Counted from the stretch's first letter, positions 48,101 to 60,051 are shown. The stretch is 64,000 nucleotides of DNA from Ganoderma boninense (GCA_002900995.3 CM035307.1:1612001-1676000), one strand, 5' to 3'. Notes: generated by a model from the letters alone, not told the origin. Translations and numbers: made by a program.

Positions 48101-48916
48101 CCGCCGCCGTTATGCGCAGAATGACGAGACGCTGTATGTCGCCCCAGAGGACGAGCGCACAGACTACGTAAGTCGTTCCTTGTCATTTTGTATGAATAGG
48201 TCCGCTCACCCCACTCGCAGTCCCAACCACCGATGGCAAATTTCTACAGTGGCGTTCTCAAGTGAGAACACATCTTGCACTAACAAACGAAATGTTACTC
48301 ATCGGAACACTTAGCACTGGAAAGCGACGATATGGTCATCCAGCGTTGACGGGTGTACTCCCTTTCCCTTGGCTTCCGATCAAGAAGGGTCAGAGCCTCA
48401 ACAGACACCGTGACACCGGTGACGATGGAGGCCCGGGTGTCGTGCTGACCCTGCGCAAGAAGTACAGCGTCCTGCGCGCGCGAGCCACAGAGTCAGCAGA
48501 GCAACGAATCCGGCTCGAGTGGACCGCCAGACAGCACACCTGCGCCACCCCCCAGCGGCGAACGCCCTGAGCCTTCAGACCGCTCCCTCATTGACAGGAA
48601 TCCGTGGACAGACCAGAATGCTGTGCGCCCGCGCCCGCCGAGGAATACGAATGGTGGCCAAGTCCACAGGCGACTCAGCTTTGACGCTGCATCTGGCGTC
48701 ATTATCCTGCCTGAAGACCAGGACTGGCTGGGCGAGGATAGCGACTCCGATGACTATGGGGAGCTCCAGGCCTCTACGCTCATGGACTCCCAGATCGCCG
48801 AAGGCGAACCCTCCGAGGGTGGACCCGTGGTGGCTGGTGCGTCTCCGGGCGGGAACAAGCGATACAGCACGTATTATCACCATCCGGAGAGGAGGAAGAC
48901 ATATACCCGCCCGTAG
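45143..48916 (+). CDS. CSC1/OSCA-type (DUF221) cation channel
   Basis: The protein starts MLSFVNSGLQLL with a luminal N-terminus. RYDGPWFATQLILSATIGF is the first span, followed by TM segments at FTVLQIVGLDAAV and SYLSVHLLFTYLF. A large cytosolic domain with an RRM-like fold has RTVMVTHLPAHL, DKFREADELVKKRRR and THVAFVTF. The DUF221 channel core follows, with about seven spans (PSPLN-like SPLNALVREW, GLTYIQALPARSWIEYSVMKK, APPMINYGIVYPQAILVFV). Family members are osmosensitive or mechanosensitive Ca2+-permeable channels. The acidic C-terminal tail ends in a conserved TYYHHPERRKT. Around 48470-48500, after KKYSVLRAR, the frame shifts by one base before the tail. Many introns. Confidence 0.83.
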
Positions 48917-49217
48917 GATGGATACATAGTACTGTTAGGGCTTCATCTAGTCAACCGAACATTCCGCTTAGTAGTATTAATGCTCCTTACTTGTCATGAC
49001 ATCGCCATACTTACAAGATCTGTTTGCATTACATCTTTTATTTGTTTCCTGAAGCCCATGCAATCACTAGGCTACTCTCCCTGAAATTGTGGACGTGCGG
49101 AAAGGAGCGGTTCCCAGTCAACGGCTTCTTGTCACGTGACGTCAGAGCGCGTCCTTGTGCGCGTTGCAAGTGGCGGTCGAAGTGTACTCTCCTTTCCCTC
49201 TCACCCTTCACGACACC
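48917..49217. other. Intergenic between the CSC1-like gene and NSP1
   Basis: 301 bp with the 3' flank of the channel gene and the NSP1 promoter. CACGTGACGTCA-like sequence at 49134-49143 could be a bZIP or bHLH site; this is speculative. Confidence 0.35.
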
Positions 49218-51616
49218 ATGAGTTTCTTTGGACAGCCTGCAGGACAAGGGACCAACAATTCGACGACAGGGAGCTCGACCGGCGGCGGATTCTTAGGCCA
49301 ACCGCCGGCGGGACAGACAGGGACAACTAACTTGTTCGGTGGCTCGGCCTTTGGAGGTGCGCCGCAACCCTTTTTCTCTGTGAATGCATCCAAATGGTTT
49401 TGAAACAGCGAATTCTGGTGGGAACTTATTTGGGTCGACGAACACATCCACTACTACGCCTGCTCCTGGTGGAGGACTCTTTGGTCAAGCGAACACCACA
49501 ACACCCGCGGCCGGCGGGTCCGTCTTCGGTGCTAAACCGCCTGCCACCACCACACCTGCAGCTGGAACGAATCTCTTTGGAGCACCTTCCACATCCTCCA
49601 CGACTCCTGCGCCCGGCGGGGGATTGTTTGGTTCCTCGACCACCGCTGCAGCACCCGCAACCGGCTCGACGACTGGAGGGCTGTTCGGTGGGGGTGGAAC
49701 TACAGGGGGGAATCTGTTTGGAAACACGAACACCAACGCAGCGTCAGGTACGACTGGGTCTGGTGCAACAGGGGGCGGCTTGTTTGGAGGAGGGGCGACT
49801 GGTGGTGGCCTCTTCGGCGCGAAGCCCGCCGCACCCGCATCCACTACCCCTGCAGCAGGCACAGCTGGTCCGAGCACCCCATCTCTGTTCGGTAACACTA
49901 CGGGATCCACGCCTGCTGGCGGTCTCTTTGGAGGTGGGAGCGCGACCACGGGCACTTCCTCGACACCTGCAGCTACCGGAAACCCGCTGTTCGGTGGTGC
50001 TTCTGGAGGTCTGTTTGGCAGTAAACCGGCGGGTCAGACTGGAACAACCACTCCTGCCGCACCTGGTGGTGGTAAGTCATGGCATTCTGCGAGTCGACAA
50101 TGTCTCATCCTGACTTCACAAGCCACTACGTCGACCGGCACTACCGGCACAACCAGCGGTACGTTCGCAATTCTCACATTGTTTATTGTCGCTCAACTAG
50201 CGGTACAGCATTCGGCGCCCCGTCAGCGGCCTCTTCGGCCTCCCACCGAAACCCGCTGATCCGCAAGGGACTACACCTGCACCTGCAGCCTCAGCGACAG
50301 CAAGTTCGACCACTGGGGCGACCGCCGCCGCGCCAGCTGGTAACCTTTTTGGCGGTACTCTATTTGGCGCCAAGCCAGCTGCGACGACTGGAACAACAAC
50401 TGCAGCGCCAACGTTGGGTGGTAGCAAGGATGCGGCCCCCACGTCCACCGCGACCGGGACAGCAGGCACTACCGCGACACCGTCGCTTTTCGGCCTGGGT
50501 AGTAAGCCGGAGGCAAAGAAGGACGAGAAGAAGGATGGTGCAACAGGTGCGTATGACTATGGCATCTGACAATGCTTTATGGCATATACTAACTTTGGTC
50601 CAGCCCCCACAACAGCACCCGCCTTCAACCTTTTCGGGGCGAAGACAGACGACAAAAAGCCCGGAGCTGGTGCGTACCTTTCAGAACGTTGAGACACCTA
50701 TGCTGATTGTCACCGCTGTACCCGGCACAGCGACGACGACTTTGCCAACTCTAGGGACGACAACTGCGGCGGCCACTACCGGCGCCTCAACATCAACAGC
50801 TGCTCCAGCGGCTACAACCACCGCTGTGGCACCTCCTTCGGCCCTGCGGGGAAAGAATGTCGAGGAAATCGTCAACAAGTGGTCGCAAGACCTCGAAACC
50901 CATGTCCGAGAGTTCAACAAATTCGCAAGCGAGGTACATGTCTGGGATCGCGCCTTGATGGAGAACGGGAACAGCGTATGTTTTTCCCCATAGATACTCC
51001 GTTGTTTCTGTCAGAAATGAACTGATGACATGTCACGTAGATTCAACGTTTGTACACCACCGTGCTCGCAGCCGAGCGGGAGCAGAACGATATCGATCAG
51101 TCCCTTGACCATATCGAGCAACAACAAAAGGACCTTGCCGCCACACTTGACGCTTATGAGAAGTCGACCGAGGAGATTTTGGGCGGACAAGGCGGTAACC
51201 TCCGTGCCCTCGATACTGGCCCTGCAGACACTGAGCGCGACAAGAAGTATGTATCTCACCGCTATCTTCATGGCACCCATATTAATCACCTAACCCACAG
51301 CTACATGCTTGCGACGGAGTTGCATGGGCACCTGGATGACTTGTCCGGGTCACTCATGCAGATGATCGACGCGGTCAATGTGTTGTCGCTACCCGCTAAC
51401 GGTGCCAACGGGCAGGGCCAGGATGTAGGCGAGGACCCCATGGGTCAGATCGCACAGATCCTCAGCAGCCACCTCGAGAGCTTGCAGTGGATCGACGGTG
51501 CAGTCCGGGAGCTCGACACGAAGATCGGAGACATTGAGCGGGGCGTGAATTCGAGAACGGAGGGCGGCAGTCTTCTGGGTGCGGCAACAAAATCGAGGGG
51601 TTACGGCCTGCGGTGA
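49218..51616 (+). CDS. NSP1: FG nucleoporin Nsp1 (Nup62 family)
   Basis: The ATG at 49218 begins MSFFGQPAGQG. The first two thirds are low-complexity Thr/Ala/Gly/Pro with many LFG, GLFG-like and FG repeats (NLFGST, GLFGQ, SVFGAKP, PLFGGA). The C-terminal third is the Nsp1/Nup62 coiled coil (EEIVNKWSQDLETHVREFNKFA; IEQQQKDLAATLDAYE). Nsp1 forms part of the permeability barrier of the pore and binds Nup82/Nup88 and the Nup49-Nup57 channel. The acidic/basic KPEAKKDEKKD stretch marks the linker. Near 50218-50240 the frame moves by one base between GTAFGAPS and GLFGLPPKP; both sides are plainly FG repeat, so an indel is likely. Six or more short introns. Confidence 0.87.
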
Positions 51617-52932
51617 GAGTTGGCCTTGCCGGGGCCTCGCCAGCGGTTCCATGACCATGCATTGTATTCTTCCATGCAATTCGCTTTTTTGTAATCTTAC
51701 GTGCTCGCGCTACCCAGCCGCTCATCGTCGGAGTAGGTTCGATGCCTGAACCTATGCGTTATCCCCGACTGTGGGTCACTCGGCCTCTCTGCGGACAAAC
51801 TGGCTTGATGGCCGGGGTACCGAGGCCCGAGGGACCGTTCTCATTCTGTGTCGGGCATGATACTTGCCGGTCGCTAGTCTCGCACTCTAGTGTCGAAGCA
51901 CGAGACCACTGGGATGCAGACTCCGATGTCGACTTCTTGAGCAGCGAAAGCGTCGCTGGAGGTTTCTGAGGGAGGAGCGAACACGGTTGCGGGAGCCGCG
52001 CAGTCACAAGGACAGGATGCCGGGAGCTCCTGATTGCCTCCTGTCTGGGTGAGGCATCGAAATCCTTCGCTCGGGGTTGCGGCCGTGCGGAGCTGGACGC
52101 GATTGGTCGCAGGAACAAAATTTTCCGTGGTTGGCTGACTGGGTCGGTCAGCAGCCAGCGTCGACATATCCCTTTGGCAGCAGGAGCTTGCATATTTTTG
52201 AGTCGAAGTACTTCTACTTGCGAGTCGAAGTACTTCTCTGAATTGGGGTCCGTGCGATGTGCGAAACCATATGCGAGCGGTCGGACGATAAGAGGTAAAC
52301 TTATCGCGCGGCGTTGGACATGTCTGGGGCCCATCCTCAGATGTCTGTCGGCCAGATATTGAGAGTTTGCGCAAGGAGACGACACAGATACACTTTAAAC
52401 GTCTATCGAGCAATTTGATCTTCCTCGCGAAGGTCAGAACTAGTGGGCGGCCTTCTCGAGACATGTTTTTATCGGGAACACGGCGACTGAACCAAATTTA
52501 CGCGAGGCTATATTGAGGCCCATACAGACGATGGCCGTAAGAATAGCCCTGAGCGGAAACCAGGCAGCGGGGCCCTCCGCAACGGCTTCTTTATTCTCAT
52601 GACGAAACGAAGGTAGGGGCGAAATCCTCAGGTGGTCTCATAGAAGACAATTCCTCGCATACTCCGAAACTTTGGAGGGGGGGTCGCGGGACTGTGGAGA
52701 GGGGTTGGAGTTGTGACAGAGATTGTGTGCGGGGCGGCGGTGGACCTACTGTCACAACGCCTGCTGCGTAGCCTCCTCCTCTTGGCACATTCTCTTGGCA
52801 CGTGGTTAAGCAACGGCGTACAAGCACCGGCGTCTCCGCGACGCTATTGTCGACCACCACCTGCTCCCGCAGCCCATCTTCTGCTTTTCACACAACGGTA
52901 TATCTATCCGGCACAGACTCACTATACAGGGT
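51617..52932. other. Intergenic stretch without a supported gene
   Basis: Open frames at 51759-52385 and 51874-52464 overlap on the minus strand and show no domains. The region holds a pair of direct repeats with an internal palindrome, listed separately. Confidence 0.4.
52200..52237. repeat. Paired 16-bp repeats each containing a perfect palindrome
   Basis: GAGTCGAAGTACTTCT occurs at 52200-52215 and 52222-52237, spaced by 22 bp, close to two helical turns. Each copy holds the 10-bp palindrome GAAGTACTTC. This looks like a tandem protein-binding site, but no supported gene start is near. Confidence 0.55.
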
Positions 52933-53151
52933 CTAGGAATGCATGTCACTGTCGGCAGAACTCCTCTTTTCGTCATCGAAGGACTTCAATGTGACCTCAC
53001 CAGTCTCCAGCGGGTTCTGCCCACGTAAGAGCGAAGGAACCCGGTAAGTGTGACCTTTACCAGATGTGAATTTTGAGGGAGAGAAACTCACGGCTCCTGG
53101 GTAGGCTCGCACATCGATCTCAAAAATGTCTTCCTCGTACACGCCCGGCAT
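52933..53151 (-). CDS. Predicted 47-residue peptide, two exons
   Basis: The ATG at 53151 starts a 20-codon exon (53092-53151). A 75-nt intron with a GTGAGT donor and CAG acceptor follows, then exon 2 (52933-53016) to TAG. The product is acidic, opens MPGVYEEDIFEIDVRAYPG and ends in a Ser/Asp-rich tail. No signal peptide or membrane segment. I do not recognise it. The start lies 175 bp from that of the divergent methyltransferase gene. The unspliced frame is also open, so the intron is not strictly needed. Confidence 0.4.
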   Translation of the reverse strand: MPGVYEEDIFEIDVRAYPGAVSFSPSKFTSGKGHTYRVPSLLRGQNPLETGEVTLKSFDDEKRSSADSDMHS

Positions 53152-53227
53152 GTCACTAGCTCTCAGGCTCCCAACCCCCAAACCTTTGCTTCCCTGTCCG
53201 AGGTTCTCCACCTGCGTCTCGTCTAGG

Positions 53228-53235
53228 TATATATA
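53228..53235 (+). promoter_or_regulatory. TATA box of the methyltransferase gene
   Basis: TATATATA, about 95 bp upstream of the ATG at 53327. It is palindromic and could also serve the minus-strand peptide gene. Confidence 0.5.
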
Positions 53236-53326
53236 GGTGAGGTGCAGGCAGGAGGACTCGCCATCTCCTCACGGAGCCCACTACCTACATCGCCTACACT
53301 CCCTCCACTACTGCACGACCGCTACC

Positions 53327-54231
53327 ATGAGCATCACCGACATCTGGGACCCCGTCAAGATCGCCGGTATCCGGGAGATCATCAAGACCCACCAGCAGGA
53401 TGGCTGGGACGAGGCTTGGTTGGCTCCCGTCCTCGTCGCTCCCCTCTGCTGTTCCATGCTGATGCCCCGTCCAGGCAGAAGGACGTGACTCCTTGGGATG
53501 CTGGCACGTTACAGCCTCCCCTCAAGGAACTCATCGATTCCAAGGTCCTTCCCCTCCCGACGACGGGTCGTGCCCTTGTCCCTGGCTGCGGCAAGGTATG
53601 CGGCCTGCAGGCTTTGAATGTGGTCCATAATTTTCCTCTAACCTGGTTATTTCATTCCAGGGCTACGATGCCATCTGCATCGCCGAGGGTCTCGGATTAG
53701 AGACCATTGGAACCGATATATCCGCCACCGCCCTCGAGCAAGCCAAAGAGTATGACCATGATCTATTACCTAACGCTATGCTCGAATTAAACGCACTTAC
53801 CATCAGGTACACTCGTTCCACTGGAACCACCGCGAAGGTCCGGTACGAAGTCGCGGACTTCTTCGCCATGAAGGAGCAATTCGACATCGTCTACGACTAT
53901 ACGTAAGCGTGCCGCGCCTTCTTCTCTTCGCGCCGAAGCGTCTCTCCTTCTGACAGCTCGATATAACAGCTTCTTTGTCGCCATCCTCCCTCCCCGCCGC
54001 CCCGAGTGGGGCCGCAAGATGGCGGAACTCGTCAAGCCAGGCGGGTACCTCATCTGCCTCGTCTTCCCCATACTCCCATACTCCGAGTTCGGGCCCCCGT
54101 TCTACGTGCGGCCCGAGCACTACGACGAGGTGCTCGGCGACGGCTGGGAGAAGGTCCTCGACGAGGTGCCCAAGATCAGCATGGAGAGCCACGTCGGCAA
54201 GGAGCGCATCGTCGTCCGCAGGAAGCTCTAA
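53327..54231 (+). CDS. TPMT-family S-adenosylmethionine methyltransferase
   Basis: Five exons (53327-53418, 53475-53595, 53661-53749, 53807-53902, 53970-54231) total 660 nt, or 219 residues. After an N-terminal helix, WDAGTLQPPLKELI and the SAM-binding motif I ALVPGCGKGYDA appear. An acidic residue ends strand 2 (ETIGTDIS), then come YEVADFFAM, FDIVYDYTFF and ILPPRRPEWGRKMAELVKPG. This is the thiopurine/thiol methyltransferase type, which in fungi and plants methylates thiols or halides. The real substrate is not deducible. All junctions are GT-AG and in frame. An extended motif (GPPFYVRPEHYDEVLGDGWE) precedes the end. Confidence 0.88.
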
Positions 54232-54947
54232 TGATGCCCCCTGCCTTACATCACGATACCATCGGCGTCTTCGTCTCTCGTGCCTCCAGCGTTGAAGTGT
54301 GCTCATATCTGTCGACGCAATGCCGTACCGCGCTGTAGCACTGAACTCAACTTCGGGCGATAGTTCTCGGTTCAACCCGGGCCCTTCGGGGGAGGGGGTT
54401 CATACATTTGTATGTAATGCAGCTATCGAATACAGTACGTTATGCAGTGCGTTGAATTGAGATATCTCCGCGTTGGCTCCGAAACGAAACCCAGATGTGC
54501 ACGTTTACGGATCGCTTCTTGCTTCTGCATTATTAGTTGGGAGATGGCCGGTGACCCGCCGGAATGCACAAACTTCCAGAGAACACTTCGAAACCCACTT
54601 CTAGCGCCTCAGTCACGTCTCTCCAGGCCTCGTGTCCAATAAATAAGTGTTCAAGAATCACTACATAAAGAGTACATAGGATTACAGGATGGTTGCACAC
54701 AAAGCGAAATAGAGAGCTGGCTACGATAGCGTATTATCACAACGATACAAAGAGCGTGTATGACGGTCAAAGGAGAGAAGACGAAAGATTTGACACAGAG
54801 ATCTAGGTTTGCAGCAAGATAAGGTCACAGGACACGTCGAAGCCGTATTGTAATGCCGAAGCGCACATAATGTCTCAGTGGGATACACTGGATCTAACAG
54901 ACTCGAGAGATGCTTCTCTCGTGTCGAGCACGCCAGAGGCAGCGCTA
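54232..54947. other. Convergent 3' flanks, no gene seen
   Basis: About 700 bp between the convergent methyltransferase and MFS genes, AT-rich around 54640-54730. No coding signal. Confidence 0.4.
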
Positions 54948-57103
54948 TCACCGGGCCAGCGAACTCTTCGCGCGCATCCTCTCACCATAGAACCACAGCC
55001 AGAGTGGGAACGGAATGCCGAGCGCGATGGCCAGGCCAGCGAGGAGCGAGTTGCCTCCGCCGTACCCGAGCGCGTCGAACATCTGGCTACCGAACAGGGG
55101 GAAGGCGAAACCGAGCATCGACCGGAAGACGGCGGCGGCGGCAAGGGCGCTGGCTGCGAATCTGAAGGTGTCGACGAGGTAGAGCTGGATCGGCAAGCTA
55201 GACGATGGCGGGTATTGCCTCAATAATGGTTTGGAGGAGCTACTAGGCTCGAACTCACAATGTGGTCATCATCCCAAATCCAAAGATGCCGGTGCCAATG
55301 ATTGGCATGATCCAGTGAATCCTGGCCTGCACCGACCATCCATACCAACTGGAAAACTTGTCAGTTGATGTTCTGCCTGAAGCGCATAAACGGAAACCCA
55401 CAACACGCCAACGGGGACGAAGAAGGAGCCAAATATGAGAACCGGGATACGGAACTCCGGTTTGCCCTTTCCATGTTTCTTAACCAGCTGTGTAAAGCAT
55501 TTGTTAGCCTAGATGGCAGACTTAAGGAATAGGGCACGCACCCGACTGTATACGCCATCCGAGAGGTACACGCTGGCGAGCGTAGCGAGACGAACCCAAC
55601 GCCAAGACCGATGTATGCTAGCCCGCCGGTGCCAATGCTGAATCCGTAGATGCCAGTGAAGACATCTGAACAACCACGTCAGTGACTGAGATGGTATCAA
55701 AGCGTCCTCGAACTCACCCGGGAAGATGGAGAACATGAGGTAGTAAATGCCTGTCAGCGAGTTAGCAAAACGAGTCATGGAGATGGCCCACAACTTGGAT
55801 CCGTACCATACATACTATCCACGGGATGTTTTGTCAGCACGGAGATGGAGGACACGAGAGCGAGGTGACTCACAGGGCCATGTAAGCACTCAGAAGGAAG
55901 CAAATAATGCTCCTAGTGAGGAGAATGAATGGCCGCGTCATGTCGACCCATAGACGGTGCATTCCCCCACTGTGCTCCTGCATTAGCTGAGGATGTAAGC
56001 GCGCGGCAGCTTCAGGATCCGCAGAGTTCTTCGCGCGGCGCAGGCGGATCACCGGGTGGTAGGTTTCTCGCAGGCATGGTATGCCAAAGACAGCGGCGAC
56101 GAGGCATAGGCCGGCGATGACGACGAAGATGTACCGGTATCCGATCGTCTCTGCGATGAACCCACCAGCGACAGGGCCGATGACAGGTCCCAGGAGCGGG
56201 CCAAGCGAATACAACGCCATGGCGGATGCGCGGTCTTTCTCGGAAAAGAGGTCGCTGACCGTGCCTCCACCGCATGCAATCGGGGCACTCCCAGCAAATC
56301 CGGCTGGAAGGTCCAAGGTAAGTGTGCGGTGGAGGACCTGAGTGTATGCGATGGACATACCCAGAATCCGGAAGCCGATCAAATCAGCTGCTGTCGGTGC
56401 GTAGGCACAACCAAAATTGAAGCCAAGGAACAGCAAGTTGCTTATATGCATCACCTAAATTGTCATATGCGTGAATACCGAGCCGTGAACATGTCCACAC
56501 CCACGACGTACCCATGTACGGCCATATATCTCGGACAGTGGTGCGAGAAAGAGTGGACCGATGGCGAACGTGAGCAAGAATATGCTGAGAGTGGCAGCAA
56601 TCTCGGTCTGGCTAGTGATATGGAAATGAAGAGCGATGTCCGGTAGCGCAGGGGCCATCATGGACGACCCCAAGGGTGCGACGAAGGTGTATAAGGATAC
56701 CTGCCCGTTTGAAACAGTCGGTTAACCCAGCTGCACTGCATTTTACATAAAATAGGAAGTGAACGAACAATTGAGACCATGAGCCATTTCTTGCCTGAAG
56801 ACCAGTTTCTAGGGTTGACAGGGTCGTGGGTCCAGTCATCCTCCGCGTTTTCTAGGGCTTCTTCCTAAACCAGACACCTATGAGATCTGGACTGCGCATA
56901 CGCCATGAGGTAATAGTACGCACCTTCTTGTCCTCAGGAAATGCGGACTCTCCCTCGCCACCATGAGGGATTGCCTGGAACTTTGCCTTCTCGACCGGGT
57001 CAACAGGGAGTGCAGGGACAGACTCATGAAATTGGGTTCCCGACGAGAGCGAAGAAGGGCGGGACGCCTGTGAGGGCGCAGTGTCATGTCTGATGTTTGA
57101 CAT
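54948..57103 (-). CDS. DHA1-type MFS transporter (one frameshift)
   Basis: The ATG at 57103 opens a hydrophilic, Ser/Pro-rich N-terminal tail, then DPVNPRNWSSGKKW at the start of TM1. Twelve membrane spans follow: SIFLLTFAIGPLFLAPLSE with motif A-like SEIYGR, then ACGGGTVSDLFSEKDRASAM, and LGPVIGPVAGGFIAETIGYR (motif C, GPxxGG). Motif C marks drug:H+ antiporters. The last spans end in WLWFYGERMRAKSS. Likely an exporter of small molecules; the substrate is unknown. Around 55585-55592 one base seems missing: GLGVGFVS reads into a wrong frame, and TLASVYLSDGVYSR resumes in the next. Several short introns. Confidence 0.82.
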
Positions 57104-57699
57104 GGATGAAGGGAAGGACAGGCGGAGGGCAGAGGAGAACGGGGAGAGCACGGGAACGCATTGGGGGAGCAGAAGAAGATATAAAGGATGGCCTGCTCTC
57201 GACAGTCATGCGAGATTTGTCCATGGAGAAAACGCCCACACATGGCCGGCCGTCGGAAGTAATACCTTCTCTTCCAATCAGGATTTAGTACCGAGTGTAA
57301 TGGTACGGCCGCCTAGGATTGATGTACCCTTACCCCGATGTTAATGTCCGGCCACTGTCCGGCCGGAGAGACAGGGCCGGGCCGCCCAGTCAGCATGCCT
57401 CAGTCCAAGTCCGTCTCGATCGTGTTCCTGCAGTGTTCCTCCAGCATTCAAACGTGTTCCCGCGCAGGTGCGATCCGAGTCTGTCGCATGCGCATTGCAG
57501 ACGCCAGCACGACGAAACACCGCGCTCCGGCATTGCGGAGTCCGATCCTTCTCAGGAGTTCTTTCATCGCCACAGACGCTGCCGATGTAGTAATTGGCAC
57601 AGCTCTTTCGGCCTCAGGGTATCAAAACGAGGAAACGAGGCTACTCATCGTCGCATTCGCTACAGCACAAACTCACTACAATGAACCACAAATTTAACC
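57104..57699. other. Intergenic between the DHA1 transporter and PRP5
   Basis: Contains the promoter of the minus-strand transporter, with a TATA-like ATATAAA on the plus strand near 57180. Also repeated GGCCGG near 57350-57385. No gene supported. Confidence 0.4.
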
Positions 57700-60051
57700 T
57701 TACACAACGCTGTACCTCCCCGCGGTAGCCGTGGGGTTCCGCATCTCTGCTTGAAGCGCAGCAGCCGACGCCTCCACCAGCAGCCGCTTGATCTCTCGCA
57801 CGGCTTGTTCCACCTGTCACATAACCGTCAGCCCTGCTTCGACACCGGAAGCATTCAAAAGACCGCTCACCCGCCATTCCTCGTTCGATTCGATGAGCAG
57901 ATGCAACTTCGGCGGGCCCTCCGCTGGAGGCTCCTTCCCGGGCTCATAGTAGATACCTGTATGAAAAAAAATACATTGCCAGAAAAATGAGCAATACGTC
58001 TTGACGACGCGAGCGGTAGAGAGTGGAGATGCGGAACAGATCGACGCACCCTTGTTTGTCACAGATGCGCCAGTCATATCGATGAGCTAAAGGAAACGCG
58101 CCCCGATGTCAGTGAGTGCTGAAACGCTAACTTTGCGGACGCCACCACAGCACTCACCTGCACCATCGTCTCCTTGTTCGTAACGCGCCACCTCGCCTTC
58201 TGTGGGTAGTCGTTGATCGGGATGATCGCGTGGAACTCGGTCGCGTCGATGGCCGTCCGCTTGCTCGTCAGCTCTTCGTGCTGTACCTGCGACTGTGCCA
58301 CCAGCTTGTGTGCCCGCAGCTGTGCGTTCAGCTTCGCCACGACGCTCAACGCCTGCTTATGCACCGCGGTATCCTTGCCCGCGCGCTCGGCTGCCTCCTG
58401 CGCGGCGCGCAGGGAGTTCTGGAGCTTCTCCTCCTCTTTAGCCTGCGCCAGCCGGCGGGCCGCGGCGGCGGCCCCAGCCACACCCAAAAGACCCTTAGAA
58501 GAGTCAGGAGCAGGGCCGCGTTTGACCTCGACCTTGAAGTTGCCGAATGTCATATCGTCGCCCTCCTTCTTGGTCTCGGTAGCAGCCGCCTCTTGCTGCT
58601 GCTTTTCCTCCTCCGGCTCGCCATACGCCTTGCGCTCAGCCTTCTCCTTAGCATCGCGCTCCTGGTCGAGTCGGTCGAGACCCTTCCCGCCGAAGCCGGA
58701 ACCGGCAACCTTCGCCTTCCCAGACTTGACCTTATCAAGGAAGCCTGAAATGAGTACCGAGCCAGGTCAGCGATCTGCCCCCGTGTGCGAAGGAGCCGCC
58801 CACATACCGTTGCTAAGCTCTTCGAGCTCCTTGGGCACAGCGGCGTTACTAGCTTTCAGCGCGCGGTAGATGTCAACCGAGTACCTGTCCTGTTCTGGCG
58901 TGATGAAGGTCACGCATGTCCCCTTATTGCCGGCACGGCCCGTGCGCCCAGCGCGGTGAACGTAGTCCTCCATGTGATTCGGCGCGTCGTAGTTGATGAC
59001 AAGCTTCAACTGCTTGACATCCAAGCCCCGCGCGGCGACCGACGTGGCAATGACGACGGGTACGACACCAGACTTGAAGTCCGCGATGGTGGAATCGCGG
59101 TCGACCTGGTCCTTACCACCGTGCAGAGACATGCAAAGGTAGCCCTTGCGCATCAGCTCGCGAAGGAGGTTGTCAGCGCCTTCTTGCCTGTCGACGAAGA
59201 TGAGCGTGCGACACTCAGGGTCCTCGTTGTACGTCTGTCCGAGAATCTCCAACAGACGGTTGAACTTCGAGTCTTCTTCTCGGACTTCGACGATCTGGTC
59301 AATCTCGGCAGCGACGACGGATCGGCCACCAACCGTGATCTCGAGTGGCTTCCGGAGGATCTTGCGGGCAAGCGAGTCCATTTGTCGCGGGAACGTCGCG
59401 GAAAAGAGGACGGTCTGGCGGTCGGGTCGAATGTTGTTGACAATCTTCATGACCTGGGGCTCGAAGCCCATGTCGAACATGCGGTCGGCCTCATCCAGAA
59501 CAAGGTAGGTGACGCGTTTGAGGTTGGTGACACGGCCTGAGTTTGCTGTCAGAAGATCAATCATACGCCCAGGTGTGCAGACGATGATCTCCGCGCCCTT
59601 CTTCATCTCAGCAATTTGGTCCTTGATAGGAGAACCGCCATACGCACAGACAGCCTAGAGACATGGATTAGGGACAGTTCGAGGTAAGCAAAACGACAAC
59701 ACTCACGCGAAGACCGAGGACGCGGAGGAAGGGCTTACACTCCCTGTGAATTTGGACTGCGAGCTCACGAGTCGGGGTCATGACAACGGCAACAGGGCCT
59801 TCCATCTGCTCTAGTGGCCGCTGATCCTTGATATGTCGGAACATGGGAAGCAGGAAGGCGATGGTCTTGCCAGAACCTGTCTTAGCAACACCAATGACAT
59901 CACGGCCAGACATGATAGCTGGGATGGCTTGAGCCTGGATAGGTGTGGGGGCGACATAGTTGAGCCTCTTGATGACGTCGAGACTGAAGCCTTATCAGCA
60001 TGAAAGTCCGAACCACAAGTCGACAATGATACTCACCATGTTGCAGGAAGA
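57700..60051 (-). CDS. PRP5: DEAD-box RNA helicase Prp5 (5' part missing in gap)
   Basis: The recognisable gene runs from the scaffold gap to TAA at 57700. Helicase motifs in order: [11 protein letters not shown] (Q motif), AKTGSGKT (I), PTRELA (Ia), CTPGRMIDL (Ib), DEAD (II), SATFP (III), RTLIFVDRQ (IV), [12 protein letters not shown] (V), [10 protein letters not shown] (VI). The C-terminal extension is Lys/Glu/Ala-rich. It contains [17 protein letters not shown] and then a KH-like end ([37 protein letters not shown]), typical of Prp5/DDX46. Prp5 remodels U2 snRNP so that it pairs with the branch site; SF3b p14 is in the same snRNP. The N-terminus, usually several hundred residues, is absent. 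No frame break seen in the part present. Confidence 0.92.

Noticed and set aside
49394..50113. 239-codon alternative frame in NSP1
   Set aside because: A frame-shifted reading of FG-repeat DNA; the frame with LFG repeats continues into the Nsp1 coiled coil.
58785..59540. 251-codon plus-strand frame
   Set aside because: Antisense of the PRP5 helicase core, whose motifs are complete on the minus strand.
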